DNA of 64,000 bases, taken from Rhodococcus sp. SBT000017. Its GTDB lineage: Bacteria > Actinomycetota > Actinomycetes > Mycobacteriales > Mycobacteriaceae. Made by a program: the position numbers and the translations under genes. Below the pieces are notes generated by a model. It searched no databases, had not been told where the DNA came from, and saw only the letters and a list, made by a program, of their open reading frames with translations. Shown one piece after another: positions 1-8,197 of the stretch; within the stretch, counting starts at the first letter, position 1, and each line of letters begins with the position of its first letter. The stretch spans positions 3,472,001 to 3,536,000 of the forward strand of contig NZ_REFU01000001.1 in NCBI RefSeq assembly GCF_003688915.1. The letters run 5' to 3'.

Positions 1-1
1 C

Positions 2-139
2 GAAGCTGTACCCGTCGAGGATGTCGAAGCGGTGGTCGCAGAATCCGGCAGAACTGTCCACGCCATCAAAGCGTTGCGAGAGATGCATCCCGGTCTCGGT
101 CTGCTCGATGCGAAGAATCTCGTTCAACCGGAACACTGA
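2..139 (+). CDS. C-terminal fragment of a ribosomal L7/L12 C-terminal-domain-like protein (gene begins before the window)
   Basis: The frame open from the window edge ends at TGA 137-139 and encodes 45 residues. The tail, with IKALREMHPGLGLLDAKNLV, resembles the alpha-helical end of the bL12 C-terminal domain (helix, G-L-G-L-x-x-A-K). True L7/L12 is encoded beside rplJ, so this is more likely one of the small actinobacterial proteins that reuse this fold; its role is unknown. It ends 14 nt before the GNAT gene, so the two may be co-transcribed. The N-terminus cannot be judged. Confidence 0.55.
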   Translation, partial: EAVPVEDVEAVVAESGRTVHAIKALREMHPGLGLLDAKNLVQPEH

Positions 140-153
140 CGGAGGAGAAGGCG

Positions 154-627
154 ATGACATCAGTCAGCGGTACACGTGCCGTGCAGGATCGCGCTGGATT
201 CACCGAGGCCGCAACCCTGTTGATCGACTTCAATCGCGAGTACGACTACCCGGTGCCCGAGTCAGATTGGCTTGCAGCACATCTCGAAACTCTGGTGAAA
301 TCCGGCGACACCAGCGTGCTGACGTTCTGGACTCCCGCCATCGGTGTGGCCGTTCTTCGATTCAGGGCCGGCACTCTGAGTGCGGATATCGAGGCCTACC
401 TCGCCGAGTTCTACGTCCAGCCCGGGCTACGCGGGAAGGGCTACGGCACAACCTTTCTCGACGACGTCATCGAGCACGCACGCGGCAAGGGTGCCACCTA
501 CATGGACCTCAACACCTCTGAGGACGACGAGGCGGCGCGACACGTGTACGAAAAGCGTGGCTTCGACTGCCACGAAGGCCGTGGCGAGGGACCCAAAGCT
601 CTGTATTACGAACTCGAGCTGAACTGA
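154..627 (+). CDS. GNAT family N-acetyltransferase
   Basis: This 157-residue protein has the single-domain GNAT fold. The acetyl-CoA pyrophosphate loop is visible as VQPGLRGKGYGTTFLDDVIEHA (about residues 89-110, R/Q-x-x-G-x-G/A pattern), followed by the C-terminal strand with ARHVYEKRGFDCHEG, typical of motif B. It should transfer an acetyl group to an amine; the substrate cannot be inferred. ATG 154 is chosen because GGAGGAG lies 8 nt upstream. It follows the L7/L12-like gene closely and precedes a separately promoted methyltransferase. Confidence 0.88.
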   Translation: MTSVSGTRAVQDRAGFTEAATLLIDFNREYDYPVPESDWLAAHLETLVKSGDTSVLTFWTPAIGVAVLRFRAGTLSADIEAYLAEFYVQPGLRGKGYGTTFLDDVIEHARGKGATYMDLNTSEDDEAARHVYEKRGFDCHEGRGEGPKALYYELELN

Positions 628-650
628 CGCGCACGATGTAGCCTGGCTAT

Positions 651-1409
651 ATGGTTAGCCGAGATAACAGCTCGACGTCGTTCGGGACCGTCGCCGACGT
701 GTACGAATCTGCTCGCCCCGAATACCCGTCGGCCGCGGTCGCGTGGTTGCTGGAACCCGTACTCGAGTCCCGCGGGCGTCCTCTCGTCGCCGACGTCGGC
801 GCCGGGACCGGCAAGCTCACCCGCATCATCGCCGCCGCCGCCGGGTGCGATGCCGTCGCGGTCGATCCTGATCCCGCCATGCTCGACGCCCTGCGCGTTG
901 CAGTTCCCGGAGTTCCGGCCCACGTCGGCACCGCCGAGTCCCTGCCGCTAGAGGATGAGAGCGTCGATGCCGTTCTGCTCGGACAGGCCTGGCACTGGGT
1001 CGAGCCAGTGGCCGCGTCACGCGAGATCGGCCGGGTTCTCCGACCGGGCGGCACCCTGGGACTGATCTGGAACATTCGTGACGAGTCGCAATCGTGGGTT
1101 CGGCGACTGAACTCGGTGGTCTCGCGCGGTGGAGCGCTGACCATGTTCGACGACGGTCCACCGCCGATCGCAGAACCGTTCCGTCGGCTCGACGAGGAGC
1201 GGTGGACGTGGTCGCGCACGGTGAGTCGGTCCCAGCTCACCGACCTGGTTCGGTCGCGCAGTTTCTACATCACCGCGTCCGCCGATGAGCGCAACCGCAT
1301 CGATCGGGATCTCACCGCGCTGTTCGACGAATTGGGTCTGAAGGGATCGACGACGATCGAGCTGCCCTACGTGACCAGAGCGTTCCGCACCACGATGCCG
1401 ATCCGATGA
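651..1409 (+). CDS. Class I SAM-dependent methyltransferase
   Basis: The 252-residue protein is a Rossmann-like methyltransferase of the Methyltransf_11 type. Motif I is VADVGAGTGKLT (about residues 46-57), the acidic residue binding the SAM ribose is in VAVDPDPAMLDALR, and the post-motif strand DAVLLGQAWHWV is typical of UbiE/Tam-like enzymes. The acceptor is unknown. ATG 651 lies 6 nt after a TAGCCT -10 box (639-644) with no Shine-Dalgarno, so the mRNA is probably leaderless and the gene separate from the upstream GNAT gene. Confidence 0.88.
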   Translation: MVSRDNSSTSFGTVADVYESARPEYPSAAVAWLLEPVLESRGRPLVADVGAGTGKLTRIIAAAAGCDAVAVDPDPAMLDALRVAVPGVPAHVGTAESLPLEDESVDAVLLGQAWHWVEPVAASREIGRVLRPGGTLGLIWNIRDESQSWVRRLNSVVSRGGALTMFDDGPPPIAEPFRRLDEERWTWSRTVSRSQLTDLVRSRSFYITASADERNRIDRDLTALFDELGLKGSTTIELPYVTRAFRTTMPIR

Positions 1410-1501
1410 CACTTCTCGCGACCCCGGAAGTCGCCACAGCCGAACAAAACGAATACGATTCCCAATAAGTGGGTACAGGTTCGATTTCGAGGAGCTACAA
1501 C

Positions 1502-1786
1502 ATGGCGTTTCCGATCATCGTCGCGAAGGCAGTATCGACGGTCGTAACAGGCGCAGTCGGCGTCGCCGCGTACAACGGTGCCAAGAAGCTGTACGACAAG
1601 GCTCCCGTCCGCAAGGCTGCGGTATCGGCAACCGAGCTCGGTCTCCGCGCCGCGCGAAAGGCCGAAATCCACGCCGAATCAGCACGTTTGGCTGTGTCCG
1701 ATGTTGTTGCGGAGGCGCGCGACCGGCTCGGCGAAGAAGTGCCGCCACCCTCGGCGACCGAAGTCGGCCACGGCCACTCGCACTGA
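1502..1786 (+). CDS. DUF1490 / PacL-type metal chaperone-like protein of a P-type ATPase
   Basis: This 94-residue protein has a hydrophobic N-terminal helix (about residues 2-25), an Ala/Arg/Glu-rich helical middle and a histidine tail ending GHGHSH. This matches the mycobacterial DUF1490 proteins (Rv3269/PacL1), described as partners that scaffold and feed metal to CtpC-type ATPases. The next gene, 19 nt downstream, is a CtpC-like ATPase, so the pair likely handles Zn2+ or a similar divalent metal at the membrane. ATG 1502 is chosen for GAGGAG 7 nt upstream. The His-rich tail is the presumed metal site (inference). Confidence 0.82.
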   Translation: MAFPIIVAKAVSTVVTGAVGVAAYNGAKKLYDKAPVRKAAVSATELGLRAARKAEIHAESARLAVSDVVAEARDRLGEEVPPPSATEVGHGHSH

Positions 1787-1805
1787 TCACGGCAGACGGC
1801 CGAAC

Positions 1806-3986
1806 ATGACGACGCTCGTCGAAGACACCATCGACACGGCTCCCGACCGCGCGGATGGCATCGAGATCCTGTCCGATGCCGCCGGCCGCATGCGGCTTCG
1901 CGTCGACTGGCTGCGGTCGAGTCCGGGTCGCGCGGTCGCCGTCGAAGATCATGTCGACAAGATTCGCGGCGTTCGAGCCGTCCACGCGTACCCCCGCACC
2001 GCATCGGTGGTGGTCTGGTACTCCCGATCGCGGATCGACCGGGCCGAGCTGTTCGAGGCGCTGAACGCGGGTCGTACGACCGACTGGGCATTGGTACCCG
2101 TCCGTAGCCCACGGTCTGCGGACGTCACCAGCGGCGATGTCCTACGCATGACCATCGGCGGGGCGGCGCTGGTCCTGCTCGGCTTCCGTCGCTACGCCTT
2201 CCGACGACCACCCATCCTCGGCCCCACGAGTCGCGTCGTGGCCACCGGAGCCACCATCTTCACCGGCTATCCGTTTCTGAAGGGAGCGCTGCGTTCGCTG
2301 GCCGGAAACCGGACCGCCGGCACCGACGCGCTCGTCAGCGCCGCCACTGTGGCAAGCCTCGTACTCCGCGAGAATGTCGTTGCCCTGACAGTGCTGTGGC
2401 TGCTCAACATCGGCGAATACCTGCAGGAGCTGACGCTCAAGCGCACTCGTCGCGCAATCTCCGATCTCCTGACCGGTACGCAGGACACCGCATGGATTCG
2501 GCTTCCCGACGGTTCCGAGATCTCCGTCGACGTAGATCGGCTGGAGATCGGCGACGACGTCGTCGTGCACGATCACGTGGGAGTTCCTGTGGACGGCATC
2601 GTCGTCGACGGTGATGCAGTGGTCGATCAATCCGCAATCACCGGCGAGACCCTCCCCGTCTCGATCGTGACCGGAGACCGGATTCACGCCGGATCCGTTG
2701 TCGTCCGTGGACGCATAGTCATCCGCGCGTCTGCGGTAGGCCGCGATACGACGATCGGCCGCATCATCTCTCGCGTAGAGGAGGCACAGGAAGATCGCGC
2801 TCCGATTCAGACTGTGGGAGAGAACTTCTCACGACGCTTCGTACCCGCGTCGTTCATCCTGTCGGGCCTCACCCTCCTGGTCACCCGGGATGTCCGACGA
2901 GCGATGACCATGCTGCTCGTCGCGTGCCCGTGTGCGGTGGGTCTGTCGACTCCGACGGCCATCAGCGCTGCCATCGGAAACGGTGCTCGCCGAGGGATTC
3001 TCATCAAGGGTGGGTCTCATCTGGAACAAGCAGGCAGGGTCGATGCCTTCGTGTTCGACAAGACCGGAACCCTCACCGTCGGACGCCCCGTCGTCACCAA
3101 TGTCGTGTCTTTCCAGGACGACTGGGAGCCGGAGCAGGTTCTGGCGTATGCCGCGAGTTCCGAGATCCACTCTCGGCATCCCCTTGCCGAGGCCGTGATT
3201 CGCAGCACCGAAGAACGCCACATCGTAATTCCTCCGCACGAGGAGTGCGAAGTGCTCGTCGGCCTCGGCATGCGAACAGTCGCAGACGGTCGGACTCTGC
3301 TGCTGGGCAGTCCTTCGCTGCTGCGCGGCGAGAGCGTGGACGTGTCCGAGTATGCAGCCGATTGGGTTTCGCGACTTCAGCGTCAAGCCGAGACACCGTT
3401 GCTGCTGGCAGTGGACGGAGTGTTGGTCGGATTGATCAGCCTGCGTGACGAGGTCCGGTCGAATGCTCTGGAAGTCTTGAATGCGCTTCGCGCCGACGGT
3501 GTGGAACGGATCGTCATGCTCACCGGAGATCACCCAGAGACCGCCGCGGCCGTCGCCGCCGAACTGGGCATCGCCGAATGGCGAGCCGAGGTGATGCCCG
3601 ATGACAAACTCGAAGCCGTCCGCAAGCTCCAAGAAGAGGGGTATGTCGTCGCGATGGTCGGAGACGGCACCAACGACGCTCCCGCGCTCGCCGTCGCAGA
3701 TATCGGAATCGCAATGGGGTTGGCGGGCACCGATGTTGCCGTCGAAACAGCCGATGTCGCTCTCGCCAGCGACGACTTGACACGGTTGCTCGACGTTCGC
3801 GATCTCGGTCGACACTCGGTATCGGTCATCCGGCAGAACTACGGAATGTCCATCGCAGTGAACGCACTGGGCCTCGTGGTAAGCGCCGGTGGAGCACTGT
3901 CGCCGGTGCTCGCCGCGATTCTGCACAACGCGTCCTCGGTTGCAGTTGTCGGCAACAGCTCGCGACTGATCCGATACCGAATCTGA
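1806..3986 (+). CDS. ctpC: CtpC-like P1B-type metal-exporting ATPase
   Basis: The 726-residue protein has a degenerate heavy-metal-associated N-terminal region without CxxC (about residues 15-85), an actuator loop with ITGETLPVS, the transmembrane metal site CPC (residue 374) in ACPCAVGLSTPTA, the phosphorylation motif DKTGTLT (Asp 418), the P1B-specific HPLAEAV and the hinge GDGTNDAPAL. It should export Zn2+ (or Mn2+) using ATP. Only ATG 1806 places translation in step with the DUF1490 gene just upstream; the frame is open further upstream but overlaps that gene. Symbol by similarity and context. Confidence 0.85.
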   Translation: MTTLVEDTIDTAPDRADGIEILSDAAGRMRLRVDWLRSSPGRAVAVEDHVDKIRGVRAVHAYPRTASVVVWYSRSRIDRAELFEALNAGRTTDWALVPVRSPRSADVTSGDVLRMTIGGAALVLLGFRRYAFRRPPILGPTSRVVATGATIFTGYPFLKGALRSLAGNRTAGTDALVSAATVASLVLRENVVALTVLWLLNIGEYLQELTLKRTRRAISDLLTGTQDTAWIRLPDGSEISVDVDRLEIGDDVVVHDHVGVPVDGIVVDGDAVVDQSAITGETLPVSIVTGDRIHAGSVVVRGRIVIRASAVGRDTTIGRIISRVEEAQEDRAPIQTVGENFSRRFVPASFILSGLTLLVTRDVRRAMTMLLVACPCAVGLSTPTAISAAIGNGARRGILIKGGSHLEQAGRVDAFVFDKTGTLTVGRPVVTNVVSFQDDWEPEQVLAYAASSEIHSRHPLAEAVIRSTEERHIVIPPHEECEVLVGLGMRTVADGRTLLLGSPSLLRGESVDVSEYAADWVSRLQRQAETPLLLAVDGVLVGLISLRDEVRSNALEVLNALRADGVERIVMLTGDHPETAAAVAAELGIAEWRAEVMPDDKLEAVRKLQEEGYVVAMVGDGTNDAPALAVADIGIAMGLAGTDVAVETADVALASDDLTRLLDVRDLGRHSVSVIRQNYGMSIAVNALGLVVSAGGALSPVLAAILHNASSVAVVGNSSRLIRYRI

Positions 3987-3999
3987 TCGACACCGCCAG

Positions 4000-5217
4000 T
4001 CACGATGTTTCGCGCTGCAGCGCAACGCTGTTCGATAGGAGATTGAGCAGGACCACAGACGCGGCGGCCGCGCAGAGAATTGCACCGAGAACTACCGGTC
4101 CTGTGACTCCGAACCGTTCGATCGCCAGACCGCCCGCAGCAGCACCGACGGCAATCGACAGATTGAACACCATGACGTACAACGACGTGGCCTGCTCTTT
4201 CGCACCGGACGCCACTCTGAACACTGCGGTCTGCAAGACCACGGGAAGCGCCGAGTACGACAGACCCCATAGCACGACGAGCACAACGGTCGCCCACACA
4301 CCCGCAGTCGGTAGGGCCGATACGGCGAGCGTGATCGCGAGAAGAACCAGGAACACGAGTTGGACCACCCCGAGTGGCGACTCGCGCGCCGCGGCCGCAC
4401 CGCCGACGAAGTTGCCCAGCACACCGGCGATCCCGAACGCCAGCAACAGGGCACCGACTGACGGTATCGGAATTGCACTGTGCTGCAGGAGAAGTGGGGC
4501 TACATACGTATAGGCGGCATAGTGGCCGACCACAACCAGCGCCGTCACCCCGAGCACCGTGCGCAATCCAGGCCACCGATGAAAAGTGGACAACACGGAG
4601 CCCGAACGACTGGACATCTGCGGTGGCAACGCAGAAACCGATGCGAATACCGCACACGCTGCTCCGGCACTCAGAACGGCCAATCCGACGAAAGGCGCAC
4701 TCCAGCCCCACCTCTCGCCCATGGCGGTTCCAATCGGCAGTCCCAGAACGAGCGCAGCAGCAATACCGGACAGGACTATCGCAGTAGCCCTCTCCGCGAA
4801 TTGTGGAGACACCGACCTGACGGCAACGGTGGCCGCGATCGACCACATCAATCCGTGTGCGAAGCCCATCAGTACCCGAACCCCGATGAGCTGCCAGTAG
4901 GAATCGACGAGGACCGTTGCGGTGTTGCCCAGGACAAAGATTCCCAGTATCGAGAGCACCAGCACCCGCCGATCCACGGTCTTGGTCCACGAGGTGACGG
5001 CCGGAGCGGTAAGACCCGCGGCGAGTCCGAATGCTGTGACCGTCAGTCCAGCGAGCCCGGTGGTGACACCGAACTCCGAACTGATGGCCGGTAGTAGCCC
5101 GACGGGCACCATTTCCGTTGCTGTGACGGCGAACACCGCGACCGACATTGCCCAGACACCCGCCCACTGGCGGTGGGATGTCGGCAGGGCATCTTCGGGC
5201 AACGTGGTGTCGGGCAT
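4000..5217 (-). CDS. MFS transporter, DHA1/AraJ-like drug or sugar efflux
   Basis: The product (405 residues) has twelve hydrophobic segments and the DHA1 signature near TM1-TM2 (VAVFAVTATEMVPVGLLPAISSEFGVT), as in AraJ/NepI/Cml-type exporters. It should be a proton-driven efflux pump of the inner membrane. ATG 5217 is selected because AGGAG lies 4 nt upstream; an in-frame ATG at 5244 has no such site. The gene diverges from an HxlR regulator, and an inverted repeat lies in their shared 113-bp promoter region, so it is probably the regulator's target. It converges with ctpC. Confidence 0.87.
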   Translation of the reverse strand: MPDTTLPEDALPTSHRQWAGVWAMSVAVFAVTATEMVPVGLLPAISSEFGVTTGLAGLTVTAFGLAAGLTAPAVTSWTKTVDRRVLVLSILGIFVLGNTATVLVDSYWQLIGVRVLMGFAHGLMWSIAATVAVRSVSPQFAERATAIVLSGIAAALVLGLPIGTAMGERWGWSAPFVGLAVLSAGAACAVFASVSALPPQMSSRSGSVLSTFHRWPGLRTVLGVTALVVVGHYAAYTYVAPLLLQHSAIPIPSVGALLLAFGIAGVLGNFVGGAAAARESPLGVVQLVFLVLLAITLAVSALPTAGVWATVVLVVLWGLSYSALPVVLQTAVFRVASGAKEQATSLYVMVFNLSIAVGAAAGGLAIERFGVTGPVVLGAILCAAAASVVLLNLLSNSVALQRETS

Positions 5218-5282
5218 CGGGCTCCTATCGGTCCAGCGGATCACGTGCTGACAGCATCATCGAAGAAGTATCCAGTAGGAAG

Positions 5283-5302
5283 TAGGTACCTTGAAGTGCC
5301 TA
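5283..5302. promoter_or_regulatory. Candidate HxlR operator between MFS pump and hxlR-type gene
   Basis: TAGGTAC and GTGCCTA form a 7-bp inverted repeat with one mismatch and a 6-bp spacer. A related AAGTA-containing half lies just to the left. HxlR-family dimers bind such short dyads containing GTAC halves. The position, between divergent genes and 28 nt from the regulator start, suits autoregulation plus control of the pump (inference). Confidence 0.5.
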
Positions 5303-5330
5303 TCCGAGACCCAGGCGAAGGGGCACAACA

Positions 5331-5738
5331 GTGATCGAACACGACGACGCAGGCGCGACAGTCGGCACCGCCGAACACGACGCCTTTCTGGTGACATGCA
5401 GCAGCCGCCAGCTGCTGGCACGGCTGGCCGACAAATGGGTCACGCTCGTGCTGTGTGCGCTGATGAACGGGCCGATGAGACATTCGGCGCTGGCACGACG
5501 AGTATCGGGCGTCACGCAAAAAATGCTGACTCAAACTCTGCGCAATCTCGAGCGCGACGGACTGGTGACCCGAACGGTGACACCGACCGTTCCGCTGACC
5601 GTGGAATACGAACTGACAGAACTCGGTCGCTCGTTGGTCGGAGTGTTTCTCCAGCTCAAGGACTGGGCGGATTTGAACATGGACGAGGTCGCCCTCGCTC
5701 GAGAGAAGTACGACTCGATCCACCGGACGAGTGTGTGA
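5331..5738 (+). CDS. HxlR-family winged-helix transcriptional regulator
   Basis: The 135-residue protein is a single HxlR domain: a cysteine near the N-terminus (TCSSRQLLARLADKW), helix pattern VLCALMNGPMRHSALARRVSGVTQKMLTQTLRNLERDGLVTR, and wing EYELTELGRSL. HxlR proteins often sense aldehydes, quinones or hypochlorite through that cysteine. Its divergent partner is an MFS pump. The start is GTG 5331; an in-frame ATG only occurs deep in the domain. It precedes the MerR gene but an own promoter separates them. Confidence 0.88.
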   Translation: MIEHDDAGATVGTAEHDAFLVTCSSRQLLARLADKWVTLVLCALMNGPMRHSALARRVSGVTQKMLTQTLRNLERDGLVTRTVTPTVPLTVEYELTELGRSLVGVFLQLKDWADLNMDEVALAREKYDSIHRTSV

Positions 5739-5755
5739 TCGTGGCCGATTTCGGC

Positions 5756-5786
5756 TTGCGTTGGAGTGCACTCGAAGACGTAGCGT
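5756..5786 (+). promoter_or_regulatory. MerR-type promoter with 19-bp spacer
   Basis: A -35 TTGCGT (5756-5761) and -10 TAGCGT (5781-5786) are 19 bp apart, the over-long spacing typical of MerR-activated promoters. The spacer is centred on the perfect palindrome GAGTGCACTC (5764-5773). The ATG of the MerR gene begins 7 nt after the -10, so transcription should start at or next to the start codon. Confidence 0.75.
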
Positions 5787-5793
5787 CTCGTCC

Positions 5794-6279
5794 ATGACCG
5801 CAGCACCGCATTCACCGGCCGCGACCGACACCGAGGACGTGAGTATCGGAATTGCCGAGATGGCCGAGTCCTCGGGACTGACGCAGGACACGCTGCGTTG
5901 GTACGAGCGGGAGGGCCTGATACCCGAGATCCCTCGCACGGCGATGGGTAGACGCGCATTCAGCCCGCGACTGGTCGCACTCGTGAAACTTCTGGTTCGT
6001 CTGCGGACGACTGGGATGCCCACAGCCGATATGCGCAGATTCGTGATTCTGGTGAATTCGGGTGCGTCCACTCATCAGGAACGTATCGACATTCTGACCG
6101 CGCATCGGGCACGCGTCGACGAGAAGCAACGTCGTCTCGCCGAAGCACGGTCTGCGCTGGAAACGAAGATCTCGCACTACGAGGACCTGATCGCACGGGG
6201 TCTCGACTGCGAGGGTCTCGCGGTCGTCCACCCATCACCCAACGAGCACAGGAGCATTCATGTCGATTCCCACTCGTAA
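5794..6279 (+). CDS. MerR-family transcriptional regulator
   Basis: The 161-residue protein has an N-terminal MerR HTH (GIAEMAESSGLTQDTLRWYEREGLIP, about residues 16-41), wing (AFSPRLVALVKLLVRLRTTGMPTADMRRFV) and a C-terminal dimerisation coiled coil. It lacks conserved metal cysteines; the single C-terminal Cys near residue 140 is not the metal pattern. Family relatives control aldo-keto reductases and electrophile responses. Start ATG 5794 is leaderless behind the 19-bp promoter. The 3' end overlaps the reductase gene by 20 nt, so the two form an autoregulated operon. Confidence 0.88.
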   Translation: MTAAPHSPAATDTEDVSIGIAEMAESSGLTQDTLRWYEREGLIPEIPRTAMGRRAFSPRLVALVKLLVRLRTTGMPTADMRRFVILVNSGASTHQERIDILTAHRARVDEKQRRLAEARSALETKISHYEDLIARGLDCEGLAVVHPSPNEHRSIHVDSHS

Positions 6280-7252
6280 CGTCCCGGCACTCGGACGCAA
6301 TGTCGGCGCCATCGGCCTCGGCTGCATGGGTATCAGCTGGGCCTACACCGGTGCCGATACCTCCTCGGACACTGCCGGTGCACCGATCCTGGAGCACGCC
6401 CTCGCGTCGGGGATCGACTTCTTCGACACCAGCGACGCCTACGCTGCCGGACACAACGAGAGGGTCGTCGGCCGCGCTCTGGCCGGGACGGATGCCGTGA
6501 TCGCCACGAAAGCCGGGTTGATCGGCAACGTCGACGGCGGAGCGCCTGTTCTGACCCGAAACGGTACGCCGAAGCACCTAGCGCAGGCCTGCGACTCGAG
6601 CTTGCGGAATCTCGGTGTGGACACCATCGATCTGTACTACCTCCACCGCGTGGACGACCAGGTGCCGATCAAGGACTCCTGGGGAGCCCTGTCCGAATTG
6701 GTGGCGGCGGGCAAGGTGCGCGCCCTGGGACTCAGCGAGGTCACCGTCGAGCAAGCACGGGTGGCCCACAGTATTCATCCGGTCTCTGCGGTGCAGTCCG
6801 AACTATCCCTGTGGACTCGAAACCCATTGGGACAGGGCACTACACACGACGGTGAACCTGCGGGAAACATGGTGCAGTGGACGGGTGAGAACGACGCGGT
6901 GTTCGTGCCGTTCTCGCCGTTGGGTCGAGGGTTTCTCACCGGTTCACTCGACACCTCAACGCTTCCAGCGACCGACATGCGGTTGGCACTTCCCCGATTC
7001 TCCGGAGCTGCGGCCGAGCAGAACCGATCGATCGTCGAGGTGGTGTCCGCAGTTGCATCGAGGCACGACTCCACCCCTGCCGCTGTGGCATTGGCGTGGG
7101 TACTCGCCCAGGGTCCCCATGTGATCCCCATCCCCGGCACCACCAACATCGGACACTTCGACGCCAACCTTGCGGCACTCGAGCTTCAGCTCACCGCCCA
7201 GGATCTCACCGCGCTCGACGATGCACCCACGGCAGTCGGGGCCCGATACTGA
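6260..7252 (+). CDS. Aldo/keto reductase
   Basis: The 330-residue protein is an NADPH-dependent (beta/alpha)8 aldo-keto reductase. It shows GLGCMGISWAY, the catalytic Asp/Tyr region FFDTSDAYAAGHNERVVGRAL (Asp about 56, Tyr about 61), catalytic Lys in VIATKAG, catalytic His in YYLHRVD, and the cofactor end VIPIPGTTNIGHFDANL. It resembles AKR13/YajO-like detoxifying reductases. AGGAG 6 nt before ATG 6260. Co-transcribed with the MerR gene, so likely induced by a reactive carbonyl (inference). Confidence 0.92.
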   Translation: MSIPTRNVPALGRNVGAIGLGCMGISWAYTGADTSSDTAGAPILEHALASGIDFFDTSDAYAAGHNERVVGRALAGTDAVIATKAGLIGNVDGGAPVLTRNGTPKHLAQACDSSLRNLGVDTIDLYYLHRVDDQVPIKDSWGALSELVAAGKVRALGLSEVTVEQARVAHSIHPVSAVQSELSLWTRNPLGQGTTHDGEPAGNMVQWTGENDAVFVPFSPLGRGFLTGSLDTSTLPATDMRLALPRFSGAAAEQNRSIVEVVSAVASRHDSTPAAVALAWVLAQGPHVIPIPGTTNIGHFDANLAALELQLTAQDLTALDDAPTAVGARY

Positions 7253-7253
7253 C

Positions 7254-7478
7254 ATGACGCGAACGGCATTGCTGGAGATCGACTTTCAGCCATGGATCAT
7301 CGAGCTCGGGCATGATCTCGGCGCACTGGCTCGCGCCGGGTCGGTCCGTGTTCACTTGGCTACCGCGTAACGGTGCACTCCGCTGCGTGCGCAGGATCGA
7401 CCGAAGACGAGCATCAGCTAGCCCTCGAATCCATAGCGGCAGCCGGTGCCACTGTCGACCAGACCCCGGCGAAGTCCG
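7254..7478 (+). pseudogene. Decayed cysteine hydrolase (isochorismatase-like) remnant
   Basis: ATG 7254 starts TALLEIDFQPWIIELGHDL, the start of isochorismatase-family hydrolases (with the catalytic Asp of the IDFQ strand), but the frame ends at 7370. In another frame, 7403-7478 reads EDEHQLALESIAAAGATVDQ, a typical later part of the same family. The central portion including the catalytic cysteine is missing. A frameshift plus deletion is the simplest reading. It lies 1 nt after the aldo-keto reductase stop and was probably a third gene of that operon. Confidence 0.6.
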
Positions 7479-7736
7479 CTATTTCGCGTCGCGGAAGTAC
7501 GGTTCGACAGTGCCCTTGAGCTTGACGAGCATGGGATTGCCGTACCGATCCTTCGCGGTAGGGACTTCGACTCGCACCCAACCCTCGGTCACGTTGTATT
7601 CGCGAACACTGGTCTTCTCGACGCCGTTGAAGCGAATACCAACGTCCCGGCGAAGAACCTCTTCGTTGTAGAAGGGGCTCCGCGGATCGATCGCGAGGTG
7701 ATTCGGTGGAACGTCTGTGTTCTGATCCTCTGGCAT
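7479..7736 (-). CDS. DUF3297 family protein
   Basis: This 85-residue protein matches the DUF3297 pattern throughout: HLAIDPRSPFYNEEVLRRDVGIRFNGVEKTSVREYNVTEGWVRV and GNPMLVKLKGTVEPYF. Function is unknown; the family is small, soluble and widespread in bacteria. The ATG at 7736 follows a purine-rich GAAAGAATTCC segment. The gene overlaps the end of the decayed hydrolase on the other strand, and stands alone. Confidence 0.85.
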   Translation of the reverse strand: MPEDQNTDVPPNHLAIDPRSPFYNEEVLRRDVGIRFNGVEKTSVREYNVTEGWVRVEVPTAKDRYGNPMLVKLKGTVEPYFRDAK

Positions 7737-7812
7737 GGAATTCTTTCGTCGAATGCTGCGTCAGGTGCTCGGTTGATTCACAGAGAGAATACGCGACCCA
7801 GCGCTGTCGGCC

Positions 7813-8019
7813 TTAACCCCGCGCCATGTCCACGAATCTGGACAGGTGAAGCTGGTGCGCCACAGTGATTGTCGCGGTCGAGTGCGTCGGGTCGGTGCAG
7901 CAGAATCACCATGTCGGCGTCCTGCTCCAGTGAACCGGACTCACGGAGGTCGGACACGATCGGCTGTTTGTCGGTTCGCTGCTCCGGACCACGGTTGAGC
8001 TGACGCGAGAAGATCGAGC
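7813..8019 (-). pseudogene. Partial, decayed copy of the dnaB 3' end
   Basis: Positions 7817-7880 are identical over 64 bp to 9054-9117, the end of dnaB including its last codons. Identity then continues imperfectly: 7881-7998 matches 9181-9298, and 7999-8019 matches about 9349-9369. About 63 and 50 bp were thus lost inside the copy, both at short microhomologies (TCG; TTGAGCT). A stop codon is kept (TTA at 7813-7815). The copy and the true dnaB end flank the DUF3800 gene as direct repeats. Confidence 0.85.
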
Positions 8020-8172
8020 GGTAAGCCTTGCATGTCGCAGACGTAGCACGTTGAACTGCACCCCGGGGTCCGGTGCTCCTGCGTCCTCACTGCTTGACTA
8101 TGTTGTCCCCGGCATGGTGTCCTGAACTTGCTAGCTGAGCCGGCCGCATGGCCGAGGTAGGTTAGCCGTCAG

Positions 8173-8194
8173 GGGGCCTCCGCAAGGAGGCCCC
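8173..8194 (-). terminator. Terminator hairpin after the DUF3800 gene
   Basis: GGGGCCTCC and GGAGGCCCC form a perfect 9-bp stem with a GCAA loop, 3 nt after the DUF3800 stop. No long U tract follows on the minus strand, so efficiency is uncertain. Confidence 0.65.
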
Positions 8195-8197
8195 TCT

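Noticed and set aside
7446..7868. Plus-strand open frame over DUF3297 and the dnaB copy
   Set aside because: It is antisense to the conserved DUF3297 gene and to the dnaB remnant and has no family resemblance.
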